Part shown: piece after piece, positions 20,380-30,711 of the stretch
Layout of the letters: each line of letters begins with the position of its first letter
How positions within the stretch are numbered: position 1 is the first letter of the stretch
Assembly: GCA_007922195.1 (NCBI GenBank)
Contig: ML682038.1
Coordinates: 2,698,078 to 2,762,077, forward strand
Source of the DNA: Podocnemis expansa
Taxonomy: Eukaryota; Chordata; Testudines; Podocnemididae
Direction: 5' to 3'
Length of the DNA: 64,000 nucleotides
The notes under the pieces: generated by a model
Seen by the model: the letters and a program-made list of their open reading frames with translations, nothing else
Database searches by the model: none
What the model was told of the DNA's origin: nothing
Program-made: the position numbers and the translations under genes

Positions 20380-21350
20380 ACCACAGCAGGCCCAGCCCCC
20401 ATCCCGGGCGGGAGGCAGCGGGGGAGGGGCGGCACCCAGCAGCTTCTGTCTCCGTCACTGGGGTGGGGGAGGGGCAGCCACATCACGAGCCCTCCTTTGC
20501 CAGGCCCGGCCGCGCGCAGGCGCCCTGATCTTCCGGGGACCACGCCCAGCCTCCGAACCGGCGGCCTGACTTCTTCCGGGTCGGCGGGGGCGGGGCGGCG
20601 CGGCGGAGGAGGTTATACTGCGTGACGTTGCCGAAGGCTTCGGGCTGCCGCCGCCTGTTATTGTTTCTGCTCCCTCGGGTCGCCGCCGCCGCCGCCTCTG
20701 GACGCCGCGCAGCTCGCGAGGAGGCGCCGCGCACCAGGCGCGCGAGAGGAGGTTCCGGCGGCCGCTAACGGTTTCGAACTCTCCGCAGCGCGAGCCCTGA
20801 CCGCGGGGGCGGGGGGAGCGCGCGCGTCACCGAGGAGCGAGAGAGAGCGAGAGGCGGCGGCGAGGGCGGGGATTGGGCGGCCATGGCCTACGCGTATCTC
20901 TTCAAATATATCATCATTGGGGACACAGGTGAGAGGCCGGGGCGCGGGGACCCTCCCTGCGGAAATGGGGGAGGGCGGCGGGGTTGGGAGGAGACCGCCG
21001 CGCCGAGCCCGACCCCGGCTCCCCCATTTCCGCAGTGGTGGCTGCGCCGACGTGGTGGCTGAGGGGGGGAGGAGGCTTCCCCGCCTCTGCGCCGAGGCGC
21101 GCGTCGCGCCCGTCGCTTAGGCCTGGGCCGCCCGCGTCAGCCCGCGGTGCCGGGCTCTGGGGCCCGCTGCCTGCCCGGGTGTCCGCGGGGCCTGTCCCGC
21201 CCCGGGCCTGCTGGGGAGGCGGCCGGCTGGGATAGGCCTGAGGCCGCGAATGCGGCGGGCGGCAGGGAGGGCGTCGTGCGGGGAGCTGCTTGGCCAGGGC
21301 CTGAGGGTGCACAGAGCACAGCGGCTCTTCCAGAAGCCCCTGCCCCGAGG
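20380..21350. promoter_or_regulatory. RAB2A: CpG island and likely RAB2A promoter
   Basis: Nearly 1 kb that is very GC-rich and dense in CpG, in sharp contrast to the AT-rich surroundings, straddling exon 1. GC boxes (Sp/KLF type) occur at 20586-20596 (GGGGGCGGGGC) and 20805-20814. A CRE-like TGACGT lies at 20623-20628. An inverted CCAAT (ATTGG) lies at 20872-20876. No TATA box is evident, as expected for a housekeeping Rab gene. The transcription start itself cannot be placed from sequence. Function of the individual sites is inferred. Confidence 0.8.
20883..20928 (+). CDS. RAB2A: RAB2A exon 1 (codons 1-16, first base)
   Basis: Encodes MAYAYLFKYIIIGDT plus the first base of Gly16. The start ATG sits in a good Kozak context (GGCGGCCATGG), and the donor GTGAGA follows at 20929. 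Rab2A is a small Ras-family GTPase of the early secretory pathway (ER-Golgi intermediate compartment and Golgi). It also helps deliver endolysosomal and autophagic cargo by recruiting the HOPS tether. The P-loop (GDTGVGKS, residues 13-20) is interrupted by intron 1. Paralogue choice: Ala2, MITIDG (47-52), [10 protein letters not shown] (91-100) and HSNSN (107-111) fit RAB2A. RAB2B typically has Thr2, MVNIDG, RETF and HSSSN. Five exons here give 120 of about 212 residues; the C-terminal half with the prenylated CC end is beyond the window. Confidence 0.96.
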
Positions 21351-21409
21351 AGCCTCCATGCCCAGGAGCCCGGGTGCTGCAGGACTGAGACTGACCTGCC
21401 TTAGTATAA

Positions 21410-21458
21410 AAACAAGGAGTCGTGTGGCACTTTAACTAGTCTTTAAGTGCCACACAAG

Positions 21459-21505
<47 letters not shown>

Positions 21506-21549
21506 TTTTTTTTTGCTGGACTAGACTAACACGGTCATCCCTTTGGAAA
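21410..21549. mobile_element. Penelope-like insertion with 14-bp target duplication
   Basis: Flanked by identical CTGCCTTAGTATAA at 21396-21409 and 21550-21563. The insert consists of a short minus-oriented terminal arm (AAGGAGTCGTGTGGCAC) facing a plus-oriented arm (GTCTTTAAGTGCCACACAAG), then a (GT)n/(TA)n/T tract and the family terminus GCTGGACTAGACTAACACGG. It lies about 480 bp into RAB2A intron 1. Confidence 0.88.
21462..21505. repeat. (GT)n-(TA)n microsatellite
   Basis: A run of GT dinucleotides grades into TA dinucleotides and a T tract inside the Penelope-like insertion. Likely length-polymorphic. Confidence 0.85.
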
Positions 21550-22063
21550 CTGCCTTAGTATAACATCCTGCTCAGCTACCATGGAAACCTCTCATTTAAC
21601 CAAACACTTGGCACCTTTGTCCTTCCCAGCACTTGAAATTAGAGGGAGGGTTAAGGGGTGCTTGCTAATTTGGTATAACTAGCTGACAACTGGGGGGAGG
21701 TGTTGGGAAATGCAGGGGGTGGGACGTTAGGGAAGTCCCTGGTTGGCGTTGACAAGCACTTAGCCCTGTTCCTTCAGAGGAGTCAAAAAGCTGCCTTTAC
21801 TTCAGTCATCCAGTGCCCCATTTAGAGATTTCAAATGTTGCATTCAGCCAGGGCTAACTAGGTCCTTTTTGTTAGGCACGCTGGCTCATTCCTGTAGCCA
21901 GTGGCACTGCAATAGCTAGTATGGTTTCATCGCTGGCTTAGAGAGGCCTTCTCTGCATTGTTCAGCTGAAAATTGCTAGTTACAGGTGTTAAGCTTCCTA
22001 AGTGGTATAGTGCGGATCTGATGGCTGATGGGTTTTCTTATTTTGTGTGGGCAGGGTCTACAG

Positions 22064-22271
22064 CAGTGGTCTCAAACACACGGCCTGTGGGCCACATGCA
22101 GTGCCTAAAGCTGTTTTGTGGGGCCCACAATGATGCTGTCGTTAACGATGTTTGCAGTATCGTTGTATGAAAAGGTTTCAGTCGTGCGGCCCTCGGGCTA
22201 ACGTACTGATCCTCGTGGCGCTGTAATAGTCCTCATGCGACCCTCGTTGTGATTTGTGTTTGAGACCCCTG
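22064..22271. mobile_element. hAT miniature (CAGGGGTCTCAAAC family)
   Basis: Ends CAGTGGTCTCAAAC and GTTTGAGACCCCTG. Flanking octamers GTCTACAG / GTGTACAG match 7 of 8. The interior contains GGCCACATGCAGTGCC and CCCTCGGGCTAACG shared with the copy at 19453-19952. Confidence 0.87.
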
Positions 22272-22318
22272 GTGTACAGCTTATCAAAATTCCACAAAAG
22301 TGTTTGGATACCGTAAGG

Positions 22319-22485
22319 CAGTGGTTTTCAAACTTTTTTCCCTCAGGACCGAGTTGAAAAAAAACCATTCATGCCTGTGATCCAAGAATTACATCTTTCA
22401 GGAAAATATTCCAGTTTTTTGGGAGTGGCAGCATGGGGTACTGTGATCCCATATTGGGTCCCGACCCATGGTTTGAATACTAGAG
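22319..22485. mobile_element. hAT miniature (CAGTGGTTTTCAAAC type)
   Basis: Left end CAGTGGTTTTCAAAC and right end GTTTGAATACTAGAG are imperfectly inverted (11 of 15). Flanking octamers CCGTAAGG / CTGTAAAG match 6 of 8. 167 bp, non-coding. Confidence 0.65.
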
Positions 22486-22812
22486 CTGTAAAGTGTCACA
22501 TTTTGATTGCGGTATATTAAAGTTTAAGGTTTTCACTACAGTCACGGCTAACTTTCTATGCTGCTTTTAGGTGACTTTTTTTGTAAGGTTTCTAAGCAAA
22601 CATAATAAAGTATTTCACTAAATTTTAAAAAGCATTTTGATTAACATGATGTCACAGCTAGGTCACCGTGTGCTGACTAGATGTACCTCTACAGTTACTC
22701 TTGGTATAAATGAACCCAGTCTACTGCTGGAGTTACTGCTCATGATGTGAATATGATAGGACCAGTTTCATTACAGCTGATTGTTGAAGGACAATAGAAG
22801 TATTGCTGCATC

Positions 22813-23385
22813 AGTAGGAGTGTTGCCAGCAGATTGAGGGATGTGATTATTCCCCTCTATTTGGTGCTGGTGGGGCAACATCTGGAGTACTGTGTCCAGT
22901 TTTGGGCTCCACACTGCAGAAAGAATGTGGAAAAATTAGAGTCCAGCGAGGGCAACGAAAGTGATGAGGGGCTGGGGCACGTGATTTACAAGGAGAGACT
23001 GACGGAAGTAGCCTTATTTAGTCTGCTGAAGAGAAGACTGAGGGGGATTTGATAGCAATCTTCTACGACTTGAAGGGGTGCTCCAAATAGGAGGAAGGTA
23101 GACTATTCTCAGTAATAAAGGAGGACAGAACAAAGAGCATTGGTTTCAAAATGCAGCTTGGGTGGTTAAGGTTGGATATTAGGAAAACTTTCTCACTAAG
23201 AGGGTGGTGAAGCATTGGAATGGGTTACCTCAGGAGGTGGTGGAATCTTCATCTTTGGAAGCATTTAAGGTCTGATTAGAAAAACCCCTGGCCGGGATGA
23301 TTTAGTGGAAGTGGCCCTGCTATTAGCAGGGGATTGAACTAGATGAACTCATAAGTTCCCTTTCAGCTGTATGATTCTTTGACCT
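22813..23385 (+). mobile_element. CR1 LINE, 3' end fragment
   Basis: Matches the CR1 3' region in order: GGGATGTGATTATTCCCCTC, TCTGGAGTACTGTGTCCAG, GAGGGCAACGAAAGTGATGA, GTTGGATATTAGGAAAAC, and the terminal TATGATTCTTTG. 5'-truncated as usual for LINE insertions. The short open frame at 22834-23052 is a relic of ORF2. Confidence 0.88.
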
Positions 23386-24812
23386 CACAATGTATATTTA
23401 TAGGATTATACATGCACACAGTATAAAATTTAAAGGCCGATGTTTATGCATTAGTCAAAAGATGAAAACAAAAATCTTGAATAGACAATAATTCATAGTC
23501 GGCTCTTCAGGCCAGAGCCACTGCCCTGTATAATCGTGCCCAAGGCAAACTAAGGAGGTTCTGCCTTGTACAATATGAAACTCAATGAAATGAAAGATGT
23601 TTTGATTAATCAGAAGGGTGCTACATGTAGGGTAGGCTGGTGGGCCCTGTGTTTTATAGATAATTCTTTGAATCTTAAATCTCTATAAGGGAGCATAGAG
23701 CAATAGATGAGTTCTTGGGTATAGTGATCTTACACTGTGTAAAGCTTGACCTAAGTCCTTGAAAGATACTGTGCAAGGCAGTTGATGGTACTACCTTGTG
23801 TCTTACAGAGTTAGAAGTCCTGAGTATTTATACCATACTTGGACTGGTGTCTTACTCCTGAGTTTATTTTAACATTAAAGTCTGAATGTGCACAATATCT
23901 TAGATGCAAAAGATCTAAGATGGAGGAGAATACCTGTAAAGGAAATAGTTAGTTAATTAGAGTTTCAGGATGTAGAATTTCTGATGGCAGCTTATAGGGT
24001 GGACAAAAAGGGCTAAAATGAAGGATTCATCTTGTAAAGAAGGAGAGCTGTATTTTTGTAACTGGCTCAAAAAGGTTTATGCTGGAAAAATGTTTTGAGA
24101 GTTTGATGTTTAGATCTCTGGTGAACACCTGAAGAATTCTAGTCTGGCATCAAGGAGCTCGCTTACCTACACTAGTGTTTTAAGGCTGACCCAGAGACTA
24201 TTTCAGGGACCTCCATGTAGAGTCTTCAGAGATGGATTGGGTGGGTGGTAATTGGCAATTTAATTGCTTTAGGTGTGTGGTAGAAAGAAAAATCAAAGGG
24301 AAATATTGTTGGATTAAAATTAAATTGTTCTCCATTGTTCATTACTTAACAGAAAACAGGTTATGCAAGTAGTAACAGAAAAGGTATTCTGTTATACCAA
24401 AACTGCATGTCTCTCATCTGAATCATGAGGCTGAGTGCTTTTATTTGCTCAAGTCCAGGTATCATAAGATCATTTTGAAAAAAAAAATTGCAGCTACAGA
24501 AAATGACTATGTAAAACTGGCTTTTCTTATTCAGCCAATCTCATCCATTTATGTGTTCTGCTTGCTTTAGGGACTTCTTACTACTTTACACTTTAGACGG
24601 TAATAGCTTGGTAGATTGATATGGATTCTAGTCTAGATCGTATCTCAGACAGGACTGTTAGGGCCCAAACATTGTAAGGGGCTTGGAGCTGCTACAGCCT
24701 GGCTTCTTACAGATGTAGCTTGGCCAATATAACACCCCCCCCCCCCCGGTGGACCAGTCCTCAGCAATTGGACTTTAAAATCTGCTTTTCATGAAGATAA
24801 CACTACTTATCT

Positions 24813-25092
24813 GTTCCAAAGGGGTAGCTTTGTTAATCTAGCTCAGCAAAACGAACAAGGAGTCTTGTGGCACTTTTAAAGGCTAACAGATTTATTTATC
24901 ACATGAGCTTTGTAAGAGAGATTCCACTTTGTTAGACACTTGAAAATATGGGGTGGGGGGCAGTCTTGTTTTTTGTTTTGGGTTTTTATCCATTTTCAAG
25001 CATCTCACAAAATGGAATCTGTCCTCAAACTCATGTGATAAATTAATTGGTCAGTCTTTAAAAGTGCCATAAAGCTCCTTGTTTGTACTACT
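24813..25092. mobile_element. Penelope-like inverted pair, decayed
   Basis: A minus-oriented terminal repeat (24813-24945: GGGGTAGCTTTGTTAATCTA, AAGGAGTCTTGTGGCAC, CATGAGCTTTGTAAGAGAG) is followed after about 50 bp by a plus-oriented copy (about 24995-25092: GATAAATTAATTGGTCAG, TCTTTAAAAGTGCCATAAAG, CTCCTTGTTTG). Both hammerhead-like segments are heavily mutated. No clear target duplication was found. Confidence 0.75.
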
Positions 25093-25319
25093 GATCTGAT
25101 TTTGTTTAAAGCCAGTTTGGGTATTTTAGAAACTGTTCTGTAATCTTTGAAAGCCTTATTTTCTCTCTTTCTAGAAGGGAAAATAACTAAGGTACGAGTA
25201 GTTTGCTGCTTGATTAAATACTTTTTCCATGTTCTGAAGTGGAAAAGAAATGGTGTTTCAGCACATTTTAAAATTGCAGTGAACAGAGACAGAGAGAAAC
25301 CAAGCAGAAACTGAGGATG

Positions 25320-26200
25320 AAATAGTCCTATTGCACCCACCCGCTGCTAAAACCCCTCCCCCAGCCTAAGGGGAGGAGGCAGTGGACCCAGGTCCAACTA
25401 ATTATGGGGGACGACTAATGGAATAACATGGATGGGTGTGAGGGTCATAGGCTTGAAATGAGGGATTCAGAAGGGGACACCAAGCAGAGAACCCTGGGTA
25501 GTGCCTGTGGCTCCCTCGACATCTTTCAGGAGCTAGCAAATGCTGCCCAGAGGAATCCTGCCTGGAGGTGTGACCGAACGAGGGACCAAAAATAGGCCCA
25601 CCAGTCACAGAGACCTCCCTCTGCCAACCTCCTCTCCCTGGTCTTATAAATGGCAACTTTATGAATGCCAAGAGGAGGTTGGTGAGAAGGTCCCGCAACC
25701 TTGTTGGGCCACAGATGGGGACTGTATACAAAAGTAAGTGTGGGGGAAAAATGCAATCAGAACCTCAATAAGAGGTTCTGGAGGAGCCAGAAGAGGGGCT
25801 GCAACCTGGTACAGTCTAGGTGGACATGCACCAGGGTCTCCCTTATGCGACAAAGGGGGCAGGTGTCAGGGTGAGGGTGAACTGTGCTAGGTACATGCCC
25901 GTGCTCACGGCTACATGAAGGAGCTGCTACCTGATGTCACCGGCAGGCGATGGGGTTAAGGTGGCTTACAGACTGGCCCACCAGGGATCCTCAACCTCCA
26001 CTGGTGAGTAATAGGTCCTGTCATGTTGTATTGGGGTGGGACATGGGGGTGAGGAAATGGATGGTATGCAGCAGGAGTGTGTACAGATGGTTCCTGTGAG
26101 TGGTTCAAAAGCGAGCAGGCTGCAAGTCTAGCAGCCAGCTAGGGATGTGGGGAGGTAAATAGTTTTAGGCAGGCAGGAGAGTTTAGCAAACAAACCAAGA
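25320..26200 (-). mobile_element. Non-LTR retrotransposon fragment of uncertain clade
   Basis: On the minus strand 25402-25756 is open in overlapping frames. One includes IHKVAIYKTRERRLAEGGLCDWW, another includes RDLLTNLLLAFIKLPFIRPG. The pattern suggests the C-terminal end of a LINE ORF2 (Tx1/R4-like rather than CR1), and sequence to about 26200 appears to continue it. Frames are broken. Clade assignment rests on pattern memory only. Confidence 0.4.
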
Positions 26201-26808
26201 CTTGTCTTGAATTCAGGGCCTAACGTAACTCCATATTATAAGGTTAGTTGGAATTGCTCTCTGCCCTCTGTACTGAGGGACTACTGAGAGAATACACAGG
26301 AATATGACTGAATATACATCAGGTGCCAGTCTCAAGTTTGGTGCACATGGTCATCTCTTAGTGTGTGAGAAGGCATTGTTTAGATTTGGCTTCCTAACAA
26401 GAATTCAAGTTTACTTTCTTTCTTGGCTAGGTGTGTCCAAACTGTTGCTCTCTGTGTTGAATTAAGCAGGAGTTCAAGAGACCTCATGTTGCCCCGTTTG
26501 GGATTTGTCTTAAACTGAACGTGTATAACAACATTAAAAGAATGTTATCGCAACAAAGTGAAGAATACATCAATTAGAAATAACAAAGTTAAGGTGCCCC
26601 TTTCTGTTTGTGCATTATAATAACAAATACAAGATTACATACTGTTTTTTTTCCAGGATATCTGTGTCTTTTCACAGGCAACATAACAGTGCTAAGTAAT
26701 GAGACTGCTGCTCAGTGTATTTTTTGTGTGTGTTGCAGTGTGGCCCCAGGCCTTATTACAGCATACAGTCCAAATGCTAGAGTGCCATATAGTTTTCTGC
26801 CTTATAAG

Positions 26809-27326
26809 CAGGGGTTAAAGTAAAGGGGAGCAGACTGGAACGCCGTTCTGGGGCCCCCTTATTTTTAGGAAGCCAGCATTCCAGGCCCTCTGAAAATAGA
26901 GGCGTGCACCAGAATGCTTCATTCCTAGGGCCCTCTAAAAATAGAAGAGCGTGGGAGTGCACAGCAGTGGAACACGTTCCCCTGTGGTGGGGACACAGCC
27001 GCTCCAGGTGTCGGGGAGGAGAGGATAGGCTGGGCTTGCTCCTGCCCATCATAGCATCACCCTCAGGACCTGCAGGGGAATGTATTCTGGCATGGCATGC
27101 TCCCGTGCACACTTTGTCCAGCTTTTTGCCAGATGTTGGGACAGCACTTAAAAAAACAAAAACAAAAAAAACCCCAGCTTTTTCATTAATGCCTGTCAGG
27201 TGTGGTGGGGCAGGCATTTAAGGGGGCAGTAACTGGGGTGGTGGTGGTGGGGGCCCGCACTGGTGTGAGGGGGAGCCACCAATTTAGGAGGGTTCCTGTG
27301 CCCCCCTAAGTATACTTTAACCCCTG
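26809..27326. mobile_element. hAT miniature with perfect 8-bp target duplication
   Basis: Terminal inverted repeats CAGGGGTTAAAGTA and TACTTTAACCCCTG. The octamer CTTATAAG is repeated exactly at 26801-26808 and 27327-27334. The 518-bp GC-rich interior has several CCCTCTAAAAATAG-like words but no credible transposase frame. Confidence 0.9.
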
Positions 27327-27339
27327 CTTATAAGCACTA

Positions 27340-27530
27340 ATGACTATCTTCACAATATCTCCATGAGGCCATGAAGGACAATCATCATGTTTTTAGATGT
27401 TTACCTGAGATGCAGAAAGATGGACCTTCCCCAGCTGAATGGGGGGGTCTGCTGCAGAGGCAGGAATAGAACATAATTTGTCTGGGTTCCAATCCACCAT
27501 CCTAACCATGGATTAAGCTCTCAACCTCTT
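27340..27530 (-). mobile_element. Possible MIR/CORE-type SINE fragment
   Basis: Read on the minus strand it has the order of an old tRNA-derived MIR. The + strand shows TCTCCATGAGGCC, GATGCAGAAAGATGGAC and GGCAGGAATAGAAC...GGGTTCCAATCC (B-box-like complement). Strongly diverged; an alternative is chance similarity. Confidence 0.4.
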
Positions 27531-27884
27531 GCATCCATTGTACAACTGCAACAAATGTAATAGCCATTCTGTGTGCATTGGAACAATTCACAATGCAGCA
27601 ATACCTAATTCTTGGTCTAATGTGTTTAAGTAATTAAAGATGGTGTGTACAGGGTGGAGTTAAGTTTGGGTATTCCACCTTACTTACCTTTATTATGCCC
27701 TGATTCCGAGTGCTTCTTTTTGCAAACTTAATGTTCATTTGAGATCTCCTGCTATAAAGTTTCATGTGGTTTACCATATCTTATGTGGTTAATAAGGCAG
27801 AGATATTTATTTTGTTCCATGCATACTTTTCTGTCAATTTCAAAAGGGATAGCCGTGTTAGTCTAGTCCAGTAAAAAAAACAAC

Positions 27885-28284
27885 NNNNNNNNNNNNNNNN
27901 NNNNNNNNNNNNNNNNNNNNNNNNNNNNNNNNNNNNNNNNNNNNNNNNNNNNNNNNNNNNNNNNNNNNNNNNNNNNNNNNNNNNNNNNNNNNNNNNNNNN
28001 NNNNNNNNNNNNNNNNNNNNNNNNNNNNNNNNNNNNNNNNNNNNNNNNNNNNNNNNNNNNNNNNNNNNNNNNNNNNNNNNNNNNNNNNNNNNNNNNNNNN
28101 NNNNNNNNNNNNNNNNNNNNNNNNNNNNNNNNNNNNNNNNNNNNNNNNNNNNNNNNNNNNNNNNNNNNNNNNNNNNNNNNNNNNNNNNNNNNNNNNNNNN
28201 NNNNNNNNNNNNNNNNNNNNNNNNNNNNNNNNNNNNNNNNNNNNNNNNNNNNNNNNNNNNNNNNNNNNNNNNNNNNNNNNNNNN
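27885..28284. other. Assembly gap, 400 N
   Basis: Exactly 400 unknown bases. Open frames reported across it are artefacts. Confidence 0.99.
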
Positions 28285-28301
28285 ATGCTTTGAAGATGGC
28301 A

Positions 28302-28341
28302 TCTGAGGAAGTGGGATCTTCTCCCACGAAAGCTCATGCAA
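28302..28341 (+). ncRNA. Hammerhead-ribozyme-like motif in Penelope terminal repeat
   Basis: In order: CTGAGGA (28303-28309; canonical core CUGAUGA), stem II GTGGG (28311-28315) pairing with CCCAC (28323-28327) across a short loop, then GAAA (28328-28331) and a minimal helix III GC-TCAT-GC (28332-28339). This is the arrangement of the minimal type I hammerheads reported in Penelope-like elements. The U-to-G core change and AA where the UH cleavage site should be make self-cleavage unlikely. Confidence 0.55.
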
Positions 28342-28879
28342 AAAATAAATCTTAAAGTGCCACACAACTCCTTGTTGTTTTTATACTTTTCTGTATCAAA
28401 TCTCCAAATGAGAAATGCTTTCCTCTCTGCTTTTCATCTTCATCCAGATTTGTTTAAGCACTATTTGCACAGAATGTTGACAAACCACTAGAAGGTGCTA
28501 TTACAAAATTTGGTGAGCATCTGTAACATCCTTCTTAAAAACTTCACTGTTTTGAAAAATTGCACTTGACTTTTTCCAGCCTACAGAAAGCCATATCTGC
28601 CCCCATGGAGAGTCTTCCTATATAATTTCAAGTTTCTGTCTTAGTTGCCAGGTCCATACAGCTATCCCAAAAAGTAAACAAATGCAGCAAAATGTATTTT
28701 ATAAGTTAGGAAGATATATTTTTAGTACATTTTTGTTAAGAATTTTTTAAAAATCAAAATTATATAAGCAATTGAAAATAAGTGATCTCACAGAATAGAA
28801 ATGCTTGTGTAATGTTAATTGTTTCACTCCTACTGTAACCTAAATGCTTCTATGAAAGAAAGGACTCTTTTTAGTTAAG

Positions 28880-28973
28880 TTCCAAAGGGGTAGCTGTGCT
28901 AGTCTAGTCTAGTTCAGCAAAACAAGCAAGGAATCCTGTGGCACTTAAAGACTAACATGGGATTTCTTGCTTC
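28880..28973 (-). mobile_element. Penelope-like short insertion with 11-bp target duplication
   Basis: TTTTAGTTAAG is repeated at 28869-28879 and 28974-28984. The 94-bp insert has only the outer end of the family: GGGGTAGCTGTGCTAGTCTA, AAGGAATCCTGTGGCAC, TTAAAGACTAACA. It stops before the hammerhead-like part. Confidence 0.85.
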
Positions 28974-28984
28974 TTTTAGTTAAG

Positions 28985-29240
28985 ACTCAGATCTCTGTTT
29001 AGTTTCTGGCTGTACTACAGATTCAGTATATGACCATAGTCAAGTCATTCACTTCTGTGGCTCAGTATCCCATCTATAAAATATAGTTACTTTTTCTCCT
29101 ATCCTTTCTGTGTCTTGTTCAATTATATTGTAAGCTCTGTGGGGCAGCAATTGTTTTTATTTTGCTTATGAAACAGTGCATAGTGGGGCCTGATCTAGGC
29201 TTGGGCATCTCAGCATTACTGTAGCTAAATATAGAGAGTA
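28985..29240 (+). mobile_element. Possible MIR/CORE-type SINE fragment
   Basis: CATAGTCAAGTCATTCACTT, CTGTGGCTCAGTATCCCATC and TATAAAATATAGTTAC follow the MIR core order ('...GGGCAAGTCACTT...CTCAGTTTCCTCATCTGTAAAATG'). TTGTAAGCTCTGTGGGGCAG then follows, the L2-like tail common in reptilian SINEs. Diverged and non-coding. Confidence 0.5.
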
Positions 29241-29519
29241 AACACTTCATTTCAGTGGATTTCCACTTATTCTGTGTCCTTTCCTCAGTGTTAATGGTGG
29301 TATTTCTGTAACTGCCATTTAATAGTATTTTTTTTTTTTCTTCCTTCTTTGGAAGGGTTCCTTGAAGGAAGTGACCCTGGAACTCTAGAAGGCAGGCTAA
29401 ACTCAAATGTCTGAGTGATGGTTTGAAATTTCTCCTTACTGTTGTCTAAACAGCAACTACTTATGATTTCATGTTAGGACCAAAAACCCAAGAATAGTAA
29501 CTAATTTATAGTACAGAAT

Positions 29520-29632
29520 AATAACCAAACTTAGGGATGGTTTAAGGTGGTACTTGGTCCTGCCATGAATGCAGGCGACTTGACTTGGTGACCTCTCACG
29601 GTTCCTTGCAATTTCTGTGATTCTGTTCTATT
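29520..29632 (+). mobile_element. CR1 LINE, extreme 3' end
   Basis: Only the last 110 bp of a CR1-type 3' UTR: GGTACTTGGTCCTGCCATGA, CTTGGTGACCTCTC, and a terminal TTTCTGTGATTCTG. Heavily 5'-truncated. Confidence 0.75.
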
Positions 29633-29904
29633 AGAACTTGTCTGCTGCTGCTGAAAGAGGCATGTTTTTATATTAAAATAGCTATTTCAATGTAAAATCC
29701 TAGTGTAGATAATGTTCAAGTAGCTTTTAACTTGATGGAGCTAATCAAGGTCAGCACTACACCCCAACATGCAAATAGGTTTATTTTGATGGGTAGATTA
29801 AGGTTAAAACTAGGTTCTTGTTTCCACTAGGCATTTAAATCAAGATAGCTACAGTAGAACTCCAGATTTATGACTAGCCCAGGAATAGAGGCTATTCACA
29901 ACTC

Positions 29905-30490
29905 GAAATAAAACATCATAGAAACTGGAAGGGACCATGAAAGGTCACTAAGTCCAGTTCCCTGCACTCGTGGCAGGACCACATACCCTCCTAAACTATC
30001 CTTGGCTGGTGCTTGTCCAACCTGCTCCTAAAATCTTCCAGTGATGCCTAGGCAGGTTGTGGAATCGCCAACTTATTCCAGTGATTAATCAGCCTGATGG
30101 TTGGGATTTTTTTCCTAATGTCCAACCTAAACCTCCCTTGCTGTAATTTAAGCCCATTTTTTCTTGTCCTGCCATCGGTAGATAACGAGAATAATTTTTC
30201 TCCTTCCTCCTCATGACAGCTTTTTAGGTATTTGAAAACCGTTATCATGTCCCATCTGTCTTCTCTTTTCCAGATGAAACACATCCAACTCTTTCAATCT
30301 TCCCTCTTAAGTAAAGTGTTCCAGACCGCTAATCATCAGTGTTGTTCTTCTCTGGACTTTCTCCGATTTGTCCATATCTTTCCTGAAATGAGGTGCCCAG
30401 AACTGGATGCAATACTCCAGTTGAGGCCTAATCAGGGCCAAGTAAAGTGGAAGAATTACTTGTCATGTCTTACAGTACTCCTGTAATGGT
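29905..30490 (-). mobile_element. CR1 LINE 3' fragment, minus strand
   Basis: The + strand begins with the complement of a CR1 end (ATCATAGAAACTGGAAGGGA) and runs through CTAATGTCCAACCTAAACCT, CTTCTCTGGACTTTCTCC and TGAGGCCTAATCAGGGCC. About 590 bp, 5'-truncated, no intact frame. Confidence 0.87.
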
Positions 30491-30711
30491 TGTTCTTTCA
30501 AAAGTTTACAACTGAATATTGACTTAATACAGCTTTGAAACTATACTCCACTTTTCCACCCCCTCGCCTTTCCTCTCTCCATTGTCCCCTTGCCCATCCC
30601 CTTCCGCCATTTTCACATCTCCCTCCCACTGCCTCATAGCCTGATCTCTTTTTCTTCCCTTCCTCTTCCTCACTATGTCCTCTCTCTACTCCACTACGCC
30701 TCTCCAAGTGT

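Larger units (their letters stand above)
27835..28382. mobile_element. Penelope-like insertion containing the assembly gap
   Basis: Target duplication ATACTTTTCTGT at 27823-27834 and 28383-28394. The left arm GGGATAGCCGTGTTAGTCTA (minus orientation) enters the run of N. The right arm after the gap is plus-oriented: CATCTGAGGAAGTGGGATC, CTCCCACGAAAGCTCATGC, TCTTAAAGTGCCACACAAC, TCCTTG. The missing sequence is therefore the middle of one Penelope-like copy. Confidence 0.85.

Noticed and set aside
20254..21435. Several open frames of 60-130 codons on both strands around RAB2A exon 1
   Set aside because: The CpG island is nearly free of AT-rich stop codons, so open frames are expected by composition. 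None has domain features.
27480..27530. Possible tRNA because of a B-box-like GGTTCCAATCC
   Set aside because: No cloverleaf or A box could be built; the match fits an old MIR-type SINE better.
27781..28367. Long minus-strand open frames of 150-190 codons
   Set aside because: They run through the 400-N gap; the openness is an artefact of unknown bases.
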